A stretch of 64,000 bases of DNA, taken from positions 1,231,001 through 1,295,000 of the forward strand of contig NZ_OW485601.1 of the NCBI RefSeq assembly GCF_937425535.1. Reading direction: 5' to 3'. Each line of letters begins with the position of its first letter. Position 1 is the stretch's first letter. Of this stretch, positions 26,723 to 40,174 are shown in pieces. This stretch comes from Rhodovastum atsumiense (GTDB lineage Bacteria; Pseudomonadota; Alphaproteobacteria; Acetobacterales; Acetobacteraceae). Both the position numbers and the translations under genes were made by a program. The notes under the pieces are model-generated. The model had not been told where the DNA came from and did no database searches. It saw nothing but the letters and a program-made list of their open reading frames with translations.

Positions 26723-26761
26723 GCCCTCCGCGGAGGGCCTGTTTCCCCTCCGCCGGAGGGG
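26723..26761 (-). promoter_or_regulatory. Two tandem hairpins in the lpdA leader
   Basis: 26723-26738 is a perfect 16-nt palindrome (GCCCTCCG/CGGAGGGC). 26745-26761 is an 8-bp stem with a 1-nt centre (CCCCTCCG, C, CGGAGGGG). They lie between the GNAT stop and the lpdA start, about 14 nt before the ATG. They may attenuate or stabilise the transcript; no T-run follows. Confidence 0.4.
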
Positions 26762-26809
26762 AGGTCCGGCGCGCCCCGGCGCCTCCGATGAAATCAGGCG
26801 GGCCTGGCG

Positions 26810-27292
26810 CTACTGCGCGAAGGCCCGCAACGCCTCGCCGTCCAGGCGCTGGATCGTCCACTCATCCCGCGGACGGGCGCCGATCGCGCGATAGAAGCCG
26901 ATGGCCGGCGCGTTCCAGTCCAGCACCGTCCATTCCATGCGCGCGCAGCCTTCCTGCAGCGCCAGCCCGGCCAGATGGCGGAAGATCATCCGGCCGATGC
27001 CCCGACCGCGCTGCTCCGGCCGCACGAACACATCCTCGACATAGAGGCTGGGCCGCCCGGCGAAGGTGGAGAAGGTGTAGAACCACAGCGCGAAGCCGAC
27101 CGGTTCGTCGCCACGACAGGCGAACAACGCCCAGAGTCGCTGCGGCGTGCCGAACAGCGCCCGCCGGTAATCCGCCTCGGTGCCGAGCACCTCGTGGGTG
27201 AGGTGCTCATACTCGGCGAGATCCCGGACGAAGCGCGCGACCAGTGCCTCGTCGCCGGGCACCGCCGCGCGCAGGACGATCGTATCGCTCAC
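26810..27292 (-). CDS. GNAT family N-acetyltransferase
   Basis: A 160-aa acetyltransferase of the GNAT superfamily, in the diamine/spermidine acetyltransferase-like branch. The acetyl-CoA loop reads VRPEQRGRGIGRMIF, preceded by SLYVEDVF and followed by MEWTVLDWNAPAIGFYRAIGA, the diagnostic pattern of that branch. The GTG start at 27292 overlaps the pdhC stop by 4 nt (GTGA), so it is translated with the pyruvate dehydrogenase genes. Homologues at this position are common between pdhC and lpdA in related bacteria. The substrate is unknown. Confidence 0.85.
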   Translation of the reverse strand: MSDTIVLRAAVPGDEALVARFVRDLAEYEHLTHEVLGTEADYRRALFGTPQRLWALFACRGDEPVGFALWFYTFSTFAGRPSLYVEDVFVRPEQRGRGIGRMIFRHLAGLALQEGCARMEWTVLDWNAPAIGFYRAIGARPRDEWTIQRLDGEALRAFAQ

Positions 27293-28590
27293 AGCATCAG
27301 GCTCAGCGGATCCTCGACCACGCGCCGGAACTCCGCCAGCCACTCCGCCCCGAGCGCGCCATCCACCACCCGGTGATCGACGCTGAGCGTGCAGGTCATG
27401 ACGGTGGCGATGGCAAGCTGCCCGTCGCGCACCACCGGCCGCTGCTCGCCCGCGGCAACCGCCAGGATCGCGGCCTGCGGCGGGTTGATGATGGCAGCGA
27501 ATTCGCTGACGCCGTACATCCCCATGTTGGAGATCGAGAAGCCGCCGCCCTGGAACTCCTCGGGCTTCAACTTGCCGGCCTTCGCCCGTGCGCCGAGATC
27601 CTTCATCTCGGTGCTGATGGCGGCGAGCCCCTTCTGGTCGGCGCGGCGGATGATCGGCGTGATCAGCCCGTCCGGGATCGACACCGCCACCGAGATGTCG
27701 ACATCGTCGAACAGCGCGACGCCGTCATCGGTCCAGGCGGCGTTCACCCGCGGGATGCGGCGCAGCGTGATCGCCGCCGCCTTGATCAGCAGGTCGTTCA
27801 CCGACAGCTTGAAGGCGGCAGGCCCGTCCTTGGCGCTTTTGGCATTCAGCTCGGCGCGCAGCTTCAGCAACGCATCGAGGGTGATGTCCATGGAAACGTA
27901 GAAATGCGGGACGGTCTGCTTGGCCTCGGTCAGCCGCCGGGCGATGACCTTGCGCATGGTGCTGTGCGGCACCAGCCGGTGCGGCGCGGTGAGGACCGGC
28001 GCCGCCGGCTTCGCGGCCGGTGCCGCTTCAGGCACCGCCGCAGTGGCGGGCGCGGCCTGCGGTGCGGCTGCCGGCACACCGCCCTTGCTCGCGGCCTCGA
28101 TGTCGGCGCGGACGATGCGTCCGTTCGGGCCCGAGCCCGTCAGGCGCGACAGGTCGATCCCTGCCTGCTTCGCCATCCGCCGCGCCAGCGGCGAGGCGAA
28201 CACCCGCTGGTTCGCATCATGGCCGTTGCGCTGCGGCGCCGGCACGGGCGCGGCCACGGAAGCCGGCGTCGTCGCCTCGGGCTTCGCCACATCCGGACTG
28301 GGTGCGGAAGGTTTCGCCGGCGCCGCGCCGGCGGCGGGCACCTCCTCGCCGGCCTCGACCAGGACGGCGATGGGATCGTTCACCTTGACCCCGGCAGTGC
28401 CGTCACCAACCAGGATCCGGCCGAGCACGCCCTCGTCGACCGCCTCGACCTCCATGGTGGCCTTGTCGGTCTCGATCTCGGCGATGACGTCGCCGGCCTT
28501 GATGCTGTCGCCTTCCTTCTTCAGCCAGCGCGCCAGCGTGCCCTCGGTCATGGTCGGGCTGAGTGCCGGCATCAGGATATTGGTGGCCAT
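27289..28590 (-). CDS. pdhC: Pyruvate dehydrogenase E2, dihydrolipoyl acetyltransferase
   Basis: A 433-aa acetyltransferase core of the pyruvate dehydrogenase complex. A single lipoyl domain spans about residues 1-80 with Lys43 in the [11 protein letters not shown] motif. An Ala/Pro-rich linker leads to a peripheral-subunit-binding domain around residues 130-165 (ASPLARRMAKQAGIDLSRL). The catalytic domain is C-terminal, with DHRVVDGALGAEWL carrying the active-site His and Asp. It transfers the acetyl group to CoA. It directly follows pdhB (27-nt gap). Confidence 0.96.
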   Translation of the reverse strand: MATNILMPALSPTMTEGTLARWLKKEGDSIKAGDVIAEIETDKATMEVEAVDEGVLGRILVGDGTAGVKVNDPIAVLVEAGEEVPAAGAAPAKPSAPSPDVAKPEATTPASVAAPVPAPQRNGHDANQRVFASPLARRMAKQAGIDLSRLTGSGPNGRIVRADIEAASKGGVPAAAPQAAPATAAVPEAAPAAKPAAPVLTAPHRLVPHSTMRKVIARRLTEAKQTVPHFYVSMDITLDALLKLRAELNAKSAKDGPAAFKLSVNDLLIKAAAITLRRIPRVNAAWTDDGVALFDDVDISVAVSIPDGLITPIIRRADQKGLAAISTEMKDLGARAKAGKLKPEEFQGGGFSISNMGMYGVSEFAAIINPPQAAILAVAAGEQRPVVRDGQLAIATVMTCTLSVDHRVVDGALGAEWLAEFRRVVEDPLSLML

Positions 28591-28617
28591 CCGGGTCCCT
28601 CTCCTTCTCGCGCCCGA

Positions 28618-29976
<1,359 letters not shown>

Positions 29977-29979
29977 CGC

Positions 29980-30987
29980 TCAGCCCTCCACCAACACGTC
30001 GGTCCACAGCTCCTTCGGATCGGGCTCCGGACTCGACTGGGCGAAATCGGCCGAGTCCTGCACGATCCGCTTCACCTCCTCGTCGATGGCCTTGATCTCC
30101 GTCTCCTCCACGCCCAGCCCGAGCAGCTTCGTGCGCGCGCCTTCAATGCAGTCGCGCTCGCTGCGCATCTTCTGCACTTCCTCGCGGGTGCGGTACTTCG
30201 CCGGGTCGGACATGGAATGGCCGCGATAACGGTAGGTCTTCATCTCCAGCAGGAACGGGCCCTTGCCGGTGCGGCAATGCGCGACCGCGGCGAGGCCGGC
30301 CTCGTGCACCGCCTCGACATCCATCCCGTCGACCTGCGCGCCGGGAATGCCCCAGGGCGAGCCGTTCTTCGAGAGATCTCGCGAGGCGGAGGCCCGCTCG
30401 ACGCTGGTGCCCATTCCGTACTTGTTGTTCTCGATGACGAAGATCACCGGCAGCTTCATCAGCGCCGCGAGATTGAAGCTCTCATAGACCTGGCCCTGGT
30501 TGGAGGCGCCTTCGCCGAAATAGGTCAGGCAGACATTGTCGTTGCCACGGTACCAATTGGAGAAAGCGAGACCGGTGCCGATCGAGACCTGCGCGCCGAC
30601 GATGCCGTGCCCGCCGAAGAACGCCTTCTCCTTGCTGAACATGTGCATCGACCCGCCCTTGCCGCGGGAATAGCCGCCCGATCGCCCGGTCAGCTCCGCC
30701 ATCACCCCGCGCGCTTCCATGCCGGTCGCCAGCATGTGGCCGTGATCGCGATAGGAGGTGATGACCTGGTCGCCTGGCTTGAGCGCCATCTGCAACCCGA
30801 CCACCACGGCTTCCTGGCCGATATAGAGATGGCAGAAGCCACCGATCAGGCCCATGCCATAGAGCTGGCCGGCCTTCTCCTCAAAGCGGCGGATCAGCAG
30901 CATGTCGCGGTAGGCCCGCAACAGCTCCTCCTTCGAAAATCCGCCGCGTCCCTTGCCGCGCTTCTTCGCCTCGGCTGCCTGCGCCAT
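29980..30987 (-). CDS. pdhA: Pyruvate dehydrogenase E1 alpha
   Basis: A 335-aa thiamine-diphosphate-dependent subunit. It shows SYRDHGHMLATGM, GGSMHMFS and the cofactor motif running from FGEGASNQGQVYESFN to VIENNKYGMGT, then YRYRGHSMSDPAKYR, the loop phosphorylated in eukaryotes. It starts the minus-strand pdh operon. The ATG at 30987 is preferred to an upstream ATG at 31086 because the 33 additional residues match nothing in the family. ftsB lies 400 nt further upstream on the same strand, an arrangement usual in alphaproteobacteria. Confidence 0.95.
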   Translation of the reverse strand: MAQAAEAKKRGKGRGGFSKEELLRAYRDMLLIRRFEEKAGQLYGMGLIGGFCHLYIGQEAVVVGLQMALKPGDQVITSYRDHGHMLATGMEARGVMAELTGRSGGYSRGKGGSMHMFSKEKAFFGGHGIVGAQVSIGTGLAFSNWYRGNDNVCLTYFGEGASNQGQVYESFNLAALMKLPVIFVIENNKYGMGTSVERASASRDLSKNGSPWGIPGAQVDGMDVEAVHEAGLAAVAHCRTGKGPFLLEMKTYRYRGHSMSDPAKYRTREEVQKMRSERDCIEGARTKLLGLGVEETEIKAIDEEVKRIVQDSADFAQSSPEPDPKELWTDVLVEG

Positions 30988-31256
30988 GGCTTTTTCCCCC
31001 GCCGGTTCGCTGCCAGCGACACCTAGCGACCCGATCACGATCCGGCAAGCGGACGACCTCTGGAATATCCTTTTTGTGCAATGCAATAACGTCGATTAAC
31101 CGAATAATGGTTAACCGTTTGAGGGACGCAGCCTTGCGCCCGCGCAGCGATACCGGGATTGCGGACACCCCCCGGGGATCGGCAAGGAGATTGCGCGCAC
31201 AGGCATACATTCGCAGCAGCGTTGCGAGCGGCGCCGCCGTACACAGGCCAGCACGC
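30988..31256 (-). promoter_or_regulatory. pdhA upstream region
   Basis: No gene is visible from the pdhA start to the palindromic repeat at 31257. The part from about 31060 to 31125 is AT-rich and contains a doubled GGTTAA on the minus strand around 31095-31118. I infer that the pdh promoter and perhaps an operator are here, without a convincing box assignment. Confidence 0.35.
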
Positions 31257-31354
31257 GTAGGGCGGATAAGCGCAGCACCATCCGCCATCGCAACGCTTCG
31301 CCCCACCCTGCAAAAAGATGGCCGGCTTGCGTTGGCGGACTACGTCCGCCCTAC
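31257..31354 (+). repeat. Long palindromic REP-like element, copy 1
   Basis: The outer arms GTAGGGCGGA and TCCGCCCTAC are exact complements. Inside are the motifs AAGCGCAGC and ATCCGCCAT, the latter complementary to the downstream inner arm ATGGCGGA-like sequence. The centre is about 30 nt of unrelated sequence. A second copy with the same arms is at 41767-41851. Such 'TAGGGCGGAT...' elements are widespread dispersed repeats in proteobacteria. Confidence 0.8.
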
Positions 31355-31390
31355 GTCAGCTGACTGCTCCCGCCGACGCGGCCCGATACG

Positions 31391-31720
31391 TCAGAAGAGT
31401 CGCTTGCCCTGCCCGTACGGCATGACCACGTCGGTCGGATCGGACAGGTTCAGCATCTGCCGCGCCCGTTCATCCAGGGCGTCGCGGTCGAGGCGATTGG
31501 AGCGCAATCCCTGCACCCGCCGCTCCCAGGTCGCCAGATCCGATTCGGCGCGGGCGAGATCGGCCAGGGCTGCCTTGAGGTCTTCCTGCCGCAGCGCATA
31601 GGCGCGCAGCCCGCGATCCCCCTGGGTGGCGTTCCAGACGAAATAGCCGGCGATCGCCAGAAACACGAAGGGCGGCACCGCCGCGCGGACCCGTCGCCTG
31701 ATTTCACGCAAGACCAACAC
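31391..31720 (-). CDS. ftsB: Septum formation initiator family protein (FtsB-like)
   Basis: A 109-aa bitopic division protein of the FtsB/DivIC family. A short cytosolic N-terminus (VLVLREIRRR) is followed by one membrane helix (AAVPPFVFLAIAGYFVWNA), a heptad-like coiled coil (ALRQEDLKAALADLARAESD) and a periplasmic end with the LNLSDPTDVVMP segment. FtsB links FtsL and FtsQ in the divisome. The GTG at 31720 is chosen because it places the start just before the basic stretch and has GGGAG upstream. It lies between pdhA and eno, as is usual in alphaproteobacteria. Confidence 0.85.
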   Translation of the reverse strand: MLVLREIRRRVRAAVPPFVFLAIAGYFVWNATQGDRGLRAYALRQEDLKAALADLARAESDLATWERRVQGLRSNRLDRDALDERARQMLNLSDPTDVVMPYGQGKRLF

Positions 31721-31861
31721 GCCGCGCGCTCCCGCTGCAGAGGACGGTCGGACAATACAGCATCGTGCAACAGAATCGGCAAGATCCTGCCTGTGTTTTG
31801 CCACAACCGAACCGTTGACTCCCATCAGCGGCCGGTCGCGCCGTGAAGCAAGAGGATCCCA

Positions 31862-32098
31862 ATGGTTACCCGCCCCATCATTGCCGCGCTGCTCGGCGCC
31901 CTCGCCGTCCTGGCTGTCGCGGCCACTCCCGGCACCGCCCAGGCCCAGCGCTACCAGTGGCGGGAGCCGCCGCGCCATCATCACTGGCACCGTCCCCCGC
32001 CACCGCCGCCGCCGCATTGGCGCTCGCAGCACTGGCGTCCGCCGGCCCACCCCTACGCCCAGGTACCGCCGTCCAGGCCGCCCTACCCGATGCGTTGA
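31862..32098 (+). CDS. Small secreted His/Pro/Arg-rich protein 1
   Basis: A 78-aa protein, no named family recognised. Residues 1-28 are a Sec signal peptide (MVTRPIIAALLGALAVLAVA, cleavage near AQAQ). The mature part is rich in His, Pro and Arg (YQWREPPRHHHWHRPPPP). The ribosome site and start context AGGATCCCAATG are the same as for the next gene, and the signal peptides align well, so the two are tandem paralogues. They are transcribed against ftsB and eno. Possible roles are envelope or metal binding, but this is only suggested by composition. Confidence 0.7.
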   Translation: MVTRPIIAALLGALAVLAVAATPGTAQAQRYQWREPPRHHHWHRPPPPPPPHWRSQHWRPPAHPYAQVPPSRPPYPMR

Positions 32099-32135
32099 CC
32101 GACCGTTTCATCCATCTCGTGCAGGAAGGATCCCA

Positions 32136-32402
32136 ATGATCCGGCACCGCATCGTCGCCGCCGTGCTCGGCGTGCTCGCCACCGTGGCGATCGCGGTGGC
32201 TCCGGGCCCCGCCCAGGCGCAATGGGGAGGCTGGCGCGGGCCGCCGCCGCCGCATTACGGGTGGCGCCCACCGCCGCCCCCGCCACACTGGGGGCCCCAC
32301 TATGGTCCCTATTACCGGCCGCCGCCCCATTACGGGTATTACGGGCCGCCCCGGCACTGGCATCGCCCGCCGCCACCGCCCTATTACGGCCGTGGCTGGT
32401 AA
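32136..32402 (+). CDS. Small secreted Tyr/Pro/His-rich protein 2
   Basis: An 88-aa paralogue of the preceding gene. It starts MIRHRIVAAVLGVLATVAIA and is cleaved near AQAQ. The mature part is low-complexity Pro, Tyr, His, Gly and Trp with repeated PPHYG units (for example PPHYGYYGPP). Such Tyr/Gly/Pro-rich secreted peptides occur widely in Rhodospirillales as uncharacterised proteins. It is followed by a strong perfect inverted repeat before the convergent eno gene. Function unknown. Confidence 0.72.
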   Translation: MIRHRIVAAVLGVLATVAIAVAPGPAQAQWGGWRGPPPPHYGWRPPPPPPHWGPHYGPYYRPPPHYGYYGPPRHWHRPPPPPYYGRGW

Positions 32403-32416
32403 GGCAGGGGCAGATA

Positions 32417-32452
32417 CCGCGGCTGCGACGACCTGGGCCGTCGCAGCCGCGG
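32417..32452. terminator. Bidirectional terminator hairpin between secreted peptide gene and eno
   Basis: A 14-bp perfect inverted repeat (CCGCGGCTGCGACG, 32417-32430, with 32439-32452) with an 8-nt loop lies in the 57-bp gap between converging stops. There is no U-run, but position and stability fit a shared terminator. Confidence 0.65.
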
Positions 32453-32459
32453 CAGGTCG

Positions 32460-33836
<1,377 letters not shown>

Positions 33837-34661
33837 TCAGCCGCTCTTGGCCACGCGATCGAATGCCTGCAGCCGGACAAGCAGCGACGCCATGTCGCGC
33901 AACGGGATCATGTTCGGCCCGTCGCTCGGCGCATGATCGGGATCCTCGTGCGTCTCGATGAACAGCGCCGCCACCCCGACCGCCAGCGCAGCCCGCGCGA
34001 GCACCGGCGCGAATTCCCGCTGGCCGCCCGAGGCAGTGCCCTGCCCGCCCGGCTGCTGCACCGAATGCGTCGCATCGAACACCACCGGGTAGCCGGTGCG
34101 CGCCATGATCGGCAGGGCACGGAAATCGCTGACGAGCGTGTTGTAGCCGAAGCTCGTGCCGCGCTCGCACAGCAGGATGTTCTCGTTGCCGGTGGACGCG
34201 ATCTTGGCGGCGACGTTGGCCATGTCCCAGGGCGCGAGGAATTGCCCCTTCTTGACGTTGACCGGCCGCCCGGTCCGGCCGGCAGCGATCAACAGGTCGG
34301 TCTGGCGGCAGAGGAAGGCCGGGATCTGCAGCACATCCACCACCTCGGCCACCGGCGCGCATTGCGACGCCTCGTGCACATCCGTCAGCACCGGACAGCG
34401 ATAGCGCGCCCGCACCTGGGCCAGGATGTCCAGGCCACGGGCACTGCCGACGCCCCGCGCGGCCGCGGCACTGGTGCGGTTCGCCTTGTCGAAGCTGCTT
34501 TTGTAGATCCAGGAAATGCCCAGCCCGCCGCAGATCTCGTCCAGCGCGGCAGCCACCTCCATGGCATGGTCGAGGCTTTCGATCTGGCAGGGGCCGGCAA
34601 TCAGCACGAACGGCAGGTCATTGCCGATCTCGATGCCACCGACGCGGACAATGCGGGACAT
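33837..34661 (-). CDS. kdsA: KDO-8-phosphate synthase
   Basis: A 274-aa aldolase that condenses phosphoenolpyruvate with arabinose 5-phosphate to make KDO 8-phosphate for the LPS inner core. Family signatures are [51 protein letters not shown] and [18 protein letters not shown]. The KANRTS and GQFLAPWDM motifs separate it from DAHP synthase. A Cys in IAGPCQIES corresponds to the metal-ligand position of metal-dependent forms. Co-directional with pyrG and eno, a typical order in alphaproteobacteria. Confidence 0.96.
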   Translation of the reverse strand: MSRIVRVGGIEIGNDLPFVLIAGPCQIESLDHAMEVAAALDEICGGLGISWIYKSSFDKANRTSAAAARGVGSARGLDILAQVRARYRCPVLTDVHEASQCAPVAEVVDVLQIPAFLCRQTDLLIAAGRTGRPVNVKKGQFLAPWDMANVAAKIASTGNENILLCERGTSFGYNTLVSDFRALPIMARTGYPVVFDATHSVQQPGGQGTASGGQREFAPVLARAALAVGVAALFIETHEDPDHAPSDGPNMIPLRDMASLLVRLQAFDRVAKSG

Positions 34662-34680
34662 ACGCGACTCCTGCTGAGTT

Positions 34681-34760
34681 GGCGGGGCGCTGCCCCGCCC
34701 CCGCCAGGAGGCTTTGCCTCCTGGACCTCCACCAAGGGCCGAAGGCCCTTGGAACCCATT
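34681..34760 (+). repeat. Multi-hairpin repeat unit B
   Basis: Three tandem hairpins: 34681-34699 (GGCGGGGC/GCCCCGCC), 34704-34724 (CCAGGAGGC/GCCTCCTGG) and 34732-34752 (CCAAGGGCC/GGCCCTTGG), each with a 3-nt loop, then AACCCATTC. It sits between pyrG and kdsA, right after the pyrG stop region. It has the same architecture as units A and C-F, with different stems. Confidence 0.85.
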
Positions 34761-34764
34761 CTTC

Positions 34765-36835
<2,071 letters not shown>

Positions 36836-37264
36836 TCAGTTGGTCGGGACGGCGGGCCCGGCCGGTGCCTTGGTCGCGGGGGCGACGGGGGCCGGAGCCG
36901 GCGCGCCGGGGGTCGCCGGGGCGGGAGCGGTGGCGCCGGGGGTTGCCGGGGCGGTGCCGGGGGCCGGCAGCGCGGGGGCGCCGCCCGGGGCGGGCGCCGT
37001 GGCCGGCGGCGTGTCGAGGATCGACCGGCGCACCGTGGTGCCCTTGTTCAGCAGCGCCAGCACCAGCGAGAGAACGAAGAAGATGGTCGCCAGGATGGCG
37101 GTGGTGCGGGTCAGCAGGTTGGCCGTGCCGCGTCCGCTCATGAACGCGCCCATGCCCTGCGAGGTGCCTACCCCGAGCCCTCCGCCCTCGCTGCGCTGGA
37201 TCAGCACCACGCCGATGAGCGCGATGGTGACGAACAGATGGATCAGCAGCAGCACGGTGGTCAT
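36836..37264 (-). CDS. secG: Preprotein translocase subunit SecG
   Basis: A 142-aa SecG subunit of the SecYEG translocase. Two membrane helices are visible: MTTVLLLIHLFVTIALIGVV and AILATIFFVLSLVLALL. Between them lies the cytosolic loop with the family signature LIQRSEGGGLG and GRGTANLLTRTTA. The C-terminal half is a long Pro/Ala-rich tail (repeats such as PAPATPGAPAPAPV) that alphaproteobacterial SecG proteins often carry. The ATG at 37264 is chosen because the first helix begins there. Located between tpiA and pyrG, as is usual. Confidence 0.93.
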   Translation of the reverse strand: MTTVLLLIHLFVTIALIGVVLIQRSEGGGLGVGTSQGMGAFMSGRGTANLLTRTTAILATIFFVLSLVLALLNKGTTVRRSILDTPPATAPAPGGAPALPAPGTAPATPGATAPAPATPGAPAPAPVAPATKAPAGPAVPTN

Positions 37265-37370
37265 GGTGGTCCCCGGAAAGGCGGCGGCGCCTTCTAGCGG
37301 CAATGGCGCCGGAAGGAAAGCATGGGCGATATCGGCGCCCCGCAGGTCATATCGTCAGGCGGTTGAGGGA

Positions 37371-37399
37371 CCGGCGCCGCCCCCGGAGGAGGGCGCCGG
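37371..37399 (-). terminator. GC-rich hairpin after tpiA
   Basis: An 8-bp inverted repeat (CCGGCGCC at 37371-37378 with GGCGCCGG at 37392-37399) lies 12 nt past the tpiA stop. No U-run follows, so termination is uncertain. Confidence 0.4.
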
Positions 37400-37410
37400 C
37401 CCGCCCGGCC

Positions 37411-38148
37411 CTAGCCCCCGTGGGTCGCCCTGGCGATGGCGAGGAAATCGGCGGCCACCAGGCTCGCGCCGCCCACCAGCGCCCCGCCCACCTCCGGCAC
37501 CGCCATCAGCGCGGCCGCGTTGGACGGCTTCACCGACCCACCGTAAAGGATGCGCACCGACTGCCCCCGCTCGCCCAGGTGCGCGACCAGCTCGGCACGG
37601 ATGAAACCGTGCATGGCGGCCACGTCGGCCTCGGTGGGCGTGCGCCCGGTGCCGATCGCCCAGACCGGCTCATAGGCCACCACCCCGGCGAAATCCTCCG
37701 GCAGCGAGCCGCGGATCTGCCGGCCGACCACCTCCTGCTCGCGCCCGGCCAGCCGCTCGGCCTCCAGTTCGCCCACGCAGACGATGGGCGTGAGCCCCGC
37801 CCCGACCGCCGCCGCCACCTTGGCCCGGACCAGCGTATCGGTCTCGCCATGGTCGGTGCGCCGCTCGGAATGGCCCAGGATTACCCAGGCCGCCCCGGCA
37901 TCGCGCAGCATCGCAGCCGAAACGTCCCCGGTATGGGCGCCATTCGCGTGGGTGTGGCAATCCTGCCCCCCCACCGCCACCACGCTGCCCGCCAGCGCCT
38001 CGGCCACCGGACGGATCACGGTGGCAGGTGGGCAGACCAGCAGGTCGCAGGCCAGGCCGGGCGCAGCGTCGGCCACCGCGCGGGCAAGCGACAGTGAATC
38101 GGCAACCAGGCCGTTCATCTTCCAGTTGCCGGCAATGAGCTGGCGCAT
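37411..38148 (-). CDS. tpiA: Triosephosphate isomerase
   Basis: A 245-aa TIM-barrel enzyme interconverting dihydroxyacetone phosphate and glyceraldehyde 3-phosphate. Catalytic residues are visible: Asn/Lys in GNWKMNG, His in ILGHSERR, and Glu in [13 protein letters not shown]. The phosphate loop [10 protein letters not shown] is present. The ATG at 38148 is fixed by the [11 protein letters not shown] start. It is divergent from the ppiD-like gene with 101 nt between starts. Confidence 0.96.
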   Translation of the reverse strand: MRQLIAGNWKMNGLVADSLSLARAVADAAPGLACDLLVCPPATVIRPVAEALAGSVVAVGGQDCHTHANGAHTGDVSAAMLRDAGAAWVILGHSERRTDHGETDTLVRAKVAAAVGAGLTPIVCVGELEAERLAGREQEVVGRQIRGSLPEDFAGVVAYEPVWAIGTGRTPTEADVAAMHGFIRAELVAHLGERGQSVRILYGGSVKPSNAAALMAVPEVGGALVGGASLVAADFLAIARATHGG

Positions 38149-38249
38149 TCCTCTCCCCTTCCCTTTGTTCCCCTCGTTACTACCGCAGGGAGGCTGGCAA
38201 ACCAAGGGTCGCGGACCTATGGTGCGGCGCTTCTCGCTGGGATTCCCGT

Positions 38250-40145
38250 ATGCTCGCAACGTTTCGCCGCGGCCTGAGCACCTGGCCGGCACGCCTGTTC
38301 TTCTTCTTCCTCGTCGGGATCTTCGTGATCTGGGGCGTGGGGGACATGATCAACACCGTCGGCCGTGACACCGCGGTCGCGACCGTCGCCGGCCGTCGCA
38401 TCGAAATCACGGAGTTGCAGGACGCCTACCGGCGCCAGCTCGCCCAGGTGCAGCGCATGTTCGGCGGCCGCACCGAGACCACCCCGGAAATCCGCCGCGG
38501 CATCGCCGAGCAGACGCTGGCCCGCCTCATCACCCAGGCCGCGCTGACCGACGCCGCCGGGACGCTGGGCCTCGCCGTGCCCGACGAGGCGCTGCGCCAG
38601 GCGGTTTTCACCATCCCCGCCTTTCGCGGCAGCGATGGCAAGTTCGACCGTTCGATGTTCGAGCAGGCATTGCGCAACAACAACCTGAGCGAGCCGCGTT
38701 TTCTCGCCTTGCTGCGCCTCGACATCCTGCAGCGCCAGTTGCTGGAGGCGGTGCGCGCCGGCGCGGTTTCGCCGGATGTGCTGACCCGCGAGGTGCACGC
38801 CTTCCAGCAGGAAAAGCGAACCGCCGACGCGGTCGACCTGCCCTTCGCCGCCGCGCCCGCCCCGGACGCCCCGACCGAGGCCCAGCTCACCCGCTGGTAC
38901 GAGAACCACAAGGACCAGTATTCCACCCCGGAACTGCGCCACATCAAGGTGGTGGTGCTCTCCCCGGAGACGGTGGCCAAGGACGTGCAGGTTTCCGACG
39001 ACGACCTGCGCGCCGTCTGGGAACAGGCCCGTGCCGGCTTCGAGGCGCCGGAGAAGCGCAGCGCCGAGATCGCGCTGCTGCCCGACGAGGCCGGCGCCGC
39101 GGCGATCGCCGCGCAGTGGCTGGCCGGGGCGGACTGGGCCGCCATCCAGGCCGAGGCCAGCAAGAAGGGTGGCTCGCCGGTCGAACTGACCGATGCGACC
39201 CGCGCGGAAATCCCCGCTCCTGAACTGGCCGAGGCCGTGTTCACCGCCACCCCGGACGTGGTCGGGCCGCCGGTGAAGACCGCGCTTGGCTGGTACGCGC
39301 TGAAGGTGACGAAGATCACCCCCGCCACGAGCCGCAGCTTCGAGGACGCGCGCGAGGACCTGCGCGCCCGCGTCGCCGCCGACAAGGCCGCCGACCTGAT
39401 CTACGACCGGGCCAACAAGGTGGACGACCTGCTCTCCGGCGGCGTCACGCTGGAGGCGCTGCCCGCCGATCTCGGCCTCGCCGCCCTGACCGGCACGCTC
39501 GACGCCCAGGGCAACACCGCCGAGGGCGTGCCCGTGCCGATCCCCGGCCCCGACGCGCTGCGCGCGGCGATCGTGCAGGCGGCGTTCCAGATGAAGCAGG
39601 GCGATCCGGCGCGGCTGACGCAGGCGCCGGACGGCGCCCAGACCTTCTATGCGGTCGAGGTCGACGGCATCACCCCGCCCGCCCCGAAGCCGCTGGCCGA
39701 GGTGCAGGACGCCGTGCGCACCGACTGGACCCGCGATACCGTGCGCCGCACCCAGGAAGAAGCGGCGGCGAAGATCCTCGCCGCGGTGAAGGGGGGCCAG
39801 TCGCTGGAAGCCGCCGCCCCCGGCCTGACCATCCGCCATCTGCCGCCGGTCGGCCGCGCCAGCCCCGCCGAGGGCGTGCCGACACAACTGGTGATGCCAC
39901 TGTTCAGCATCAAAGCCGGCGAGCCGACCATGGCCGAGACCCCGGACGGCTTCGTCGTGGCGGTGCTGCGCGAAATCACCAGCCCCGATCCCAAGGACGA
40001 TCCGATCGGCTACGGCCAGGTGCGCGACGCCCTGGCCCGTTCGATCGGCAATGACATGGAGGCGGTGTTCGCCACCGCCCTGCGTGACCGCGCGGCCCCC
40101 CGCGTCAACCGCGCCATGCTCGATTCCGTCGCCCAACCCGAGTGA
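38250..40145 (+). CDS. PpiD-type periplasmic chaperone / peptidyl-prolyl isomerase
   Basis: A 631-aa inner-membrane-anchored periplasmic folding factor. The N-terminus has one membrane helix ([19 protein letters not shown]) then a SurA_N-like helical domain (residues 40-200, [15 protein letters not shown]). A parvulin-like rotamase region follows (about residues 210-370) and a long C-terminal extension of similar repeats. The layout matches PpiD. Catalytic parvulin residues are poorly conserved, as in E. coli PpiD, so chaperone action is likelier than isomerase action. Start at 38250. It runs directly into trpE. Confidence 0.88.
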   Translation: MLATFRRGLSTWPARLFFFFLVGIFVIWGVGDMINTVGRDTAVATVAGRRIEITELQDAYRRQLAQVQRMFGGRTETTPEIRRGIAEQTLARLITQAALTDAAGTLGLAVPDEALRQAVFTIPAFRGSDGKFDRSMFEQALRNNNLSEPRFLALLRLDILQRQLLEAVRAGAVSPDVLTREVHAFQQEKRTADAVDLPFAAAPAPDAPTEAQLTRWYENHKDQYSTPELRHIKVVVLSPETVAKDVQVSDDDLRAVWEQARAGFEAPEKRSAEIALLPDEAGAAAIAAQWLAGADWAAIQAEASKKGGSPVELTDATRAEIPAPELAEAVFTATPDVVGPPVKTALGWYALKVTKITPATSRSFEDAREDLRARVAADKAADLIYDRANKVDDLLSGGVTLEALPADLGLAALTGTLDAQGNTAEGVPVPIPGPDALRAAIVQAAFQMKQGDPARLTQAPDGAQTFYAVEVDGITPPAPKPLAEVQDAVRTDWTRDTVRRTQEEAAAKILAAVKGGQSLEAAAPGLTIRHLPPVGRASPAEGVPTQLVMPLFSIKAGEPTMAETPDGFVVAVLREITSPDPKDDPIGYGQVRDALARSIGNDMEAVFATALRDRAAPRVNRAMLDSVAQPE

Positions 40146-40174
40146 TCCGACGTCCCAACCAGGAGCCTCAATCC

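Noticed and set aside
31391-32050. Long upstream extension of ftsB giving 219 residues
   Set aside because: The extra part has no family similarity and runs opposite the secreted peptide gene; the GTG at 31720 with GGGAG fits the expected 109-aa protein.
38217-40136. A 639-codon minus-strand frame opposite the ppiD-like gene
   Set aside because: Antisense shadow; it also runs across the divergent promoter gap towards tpiA.
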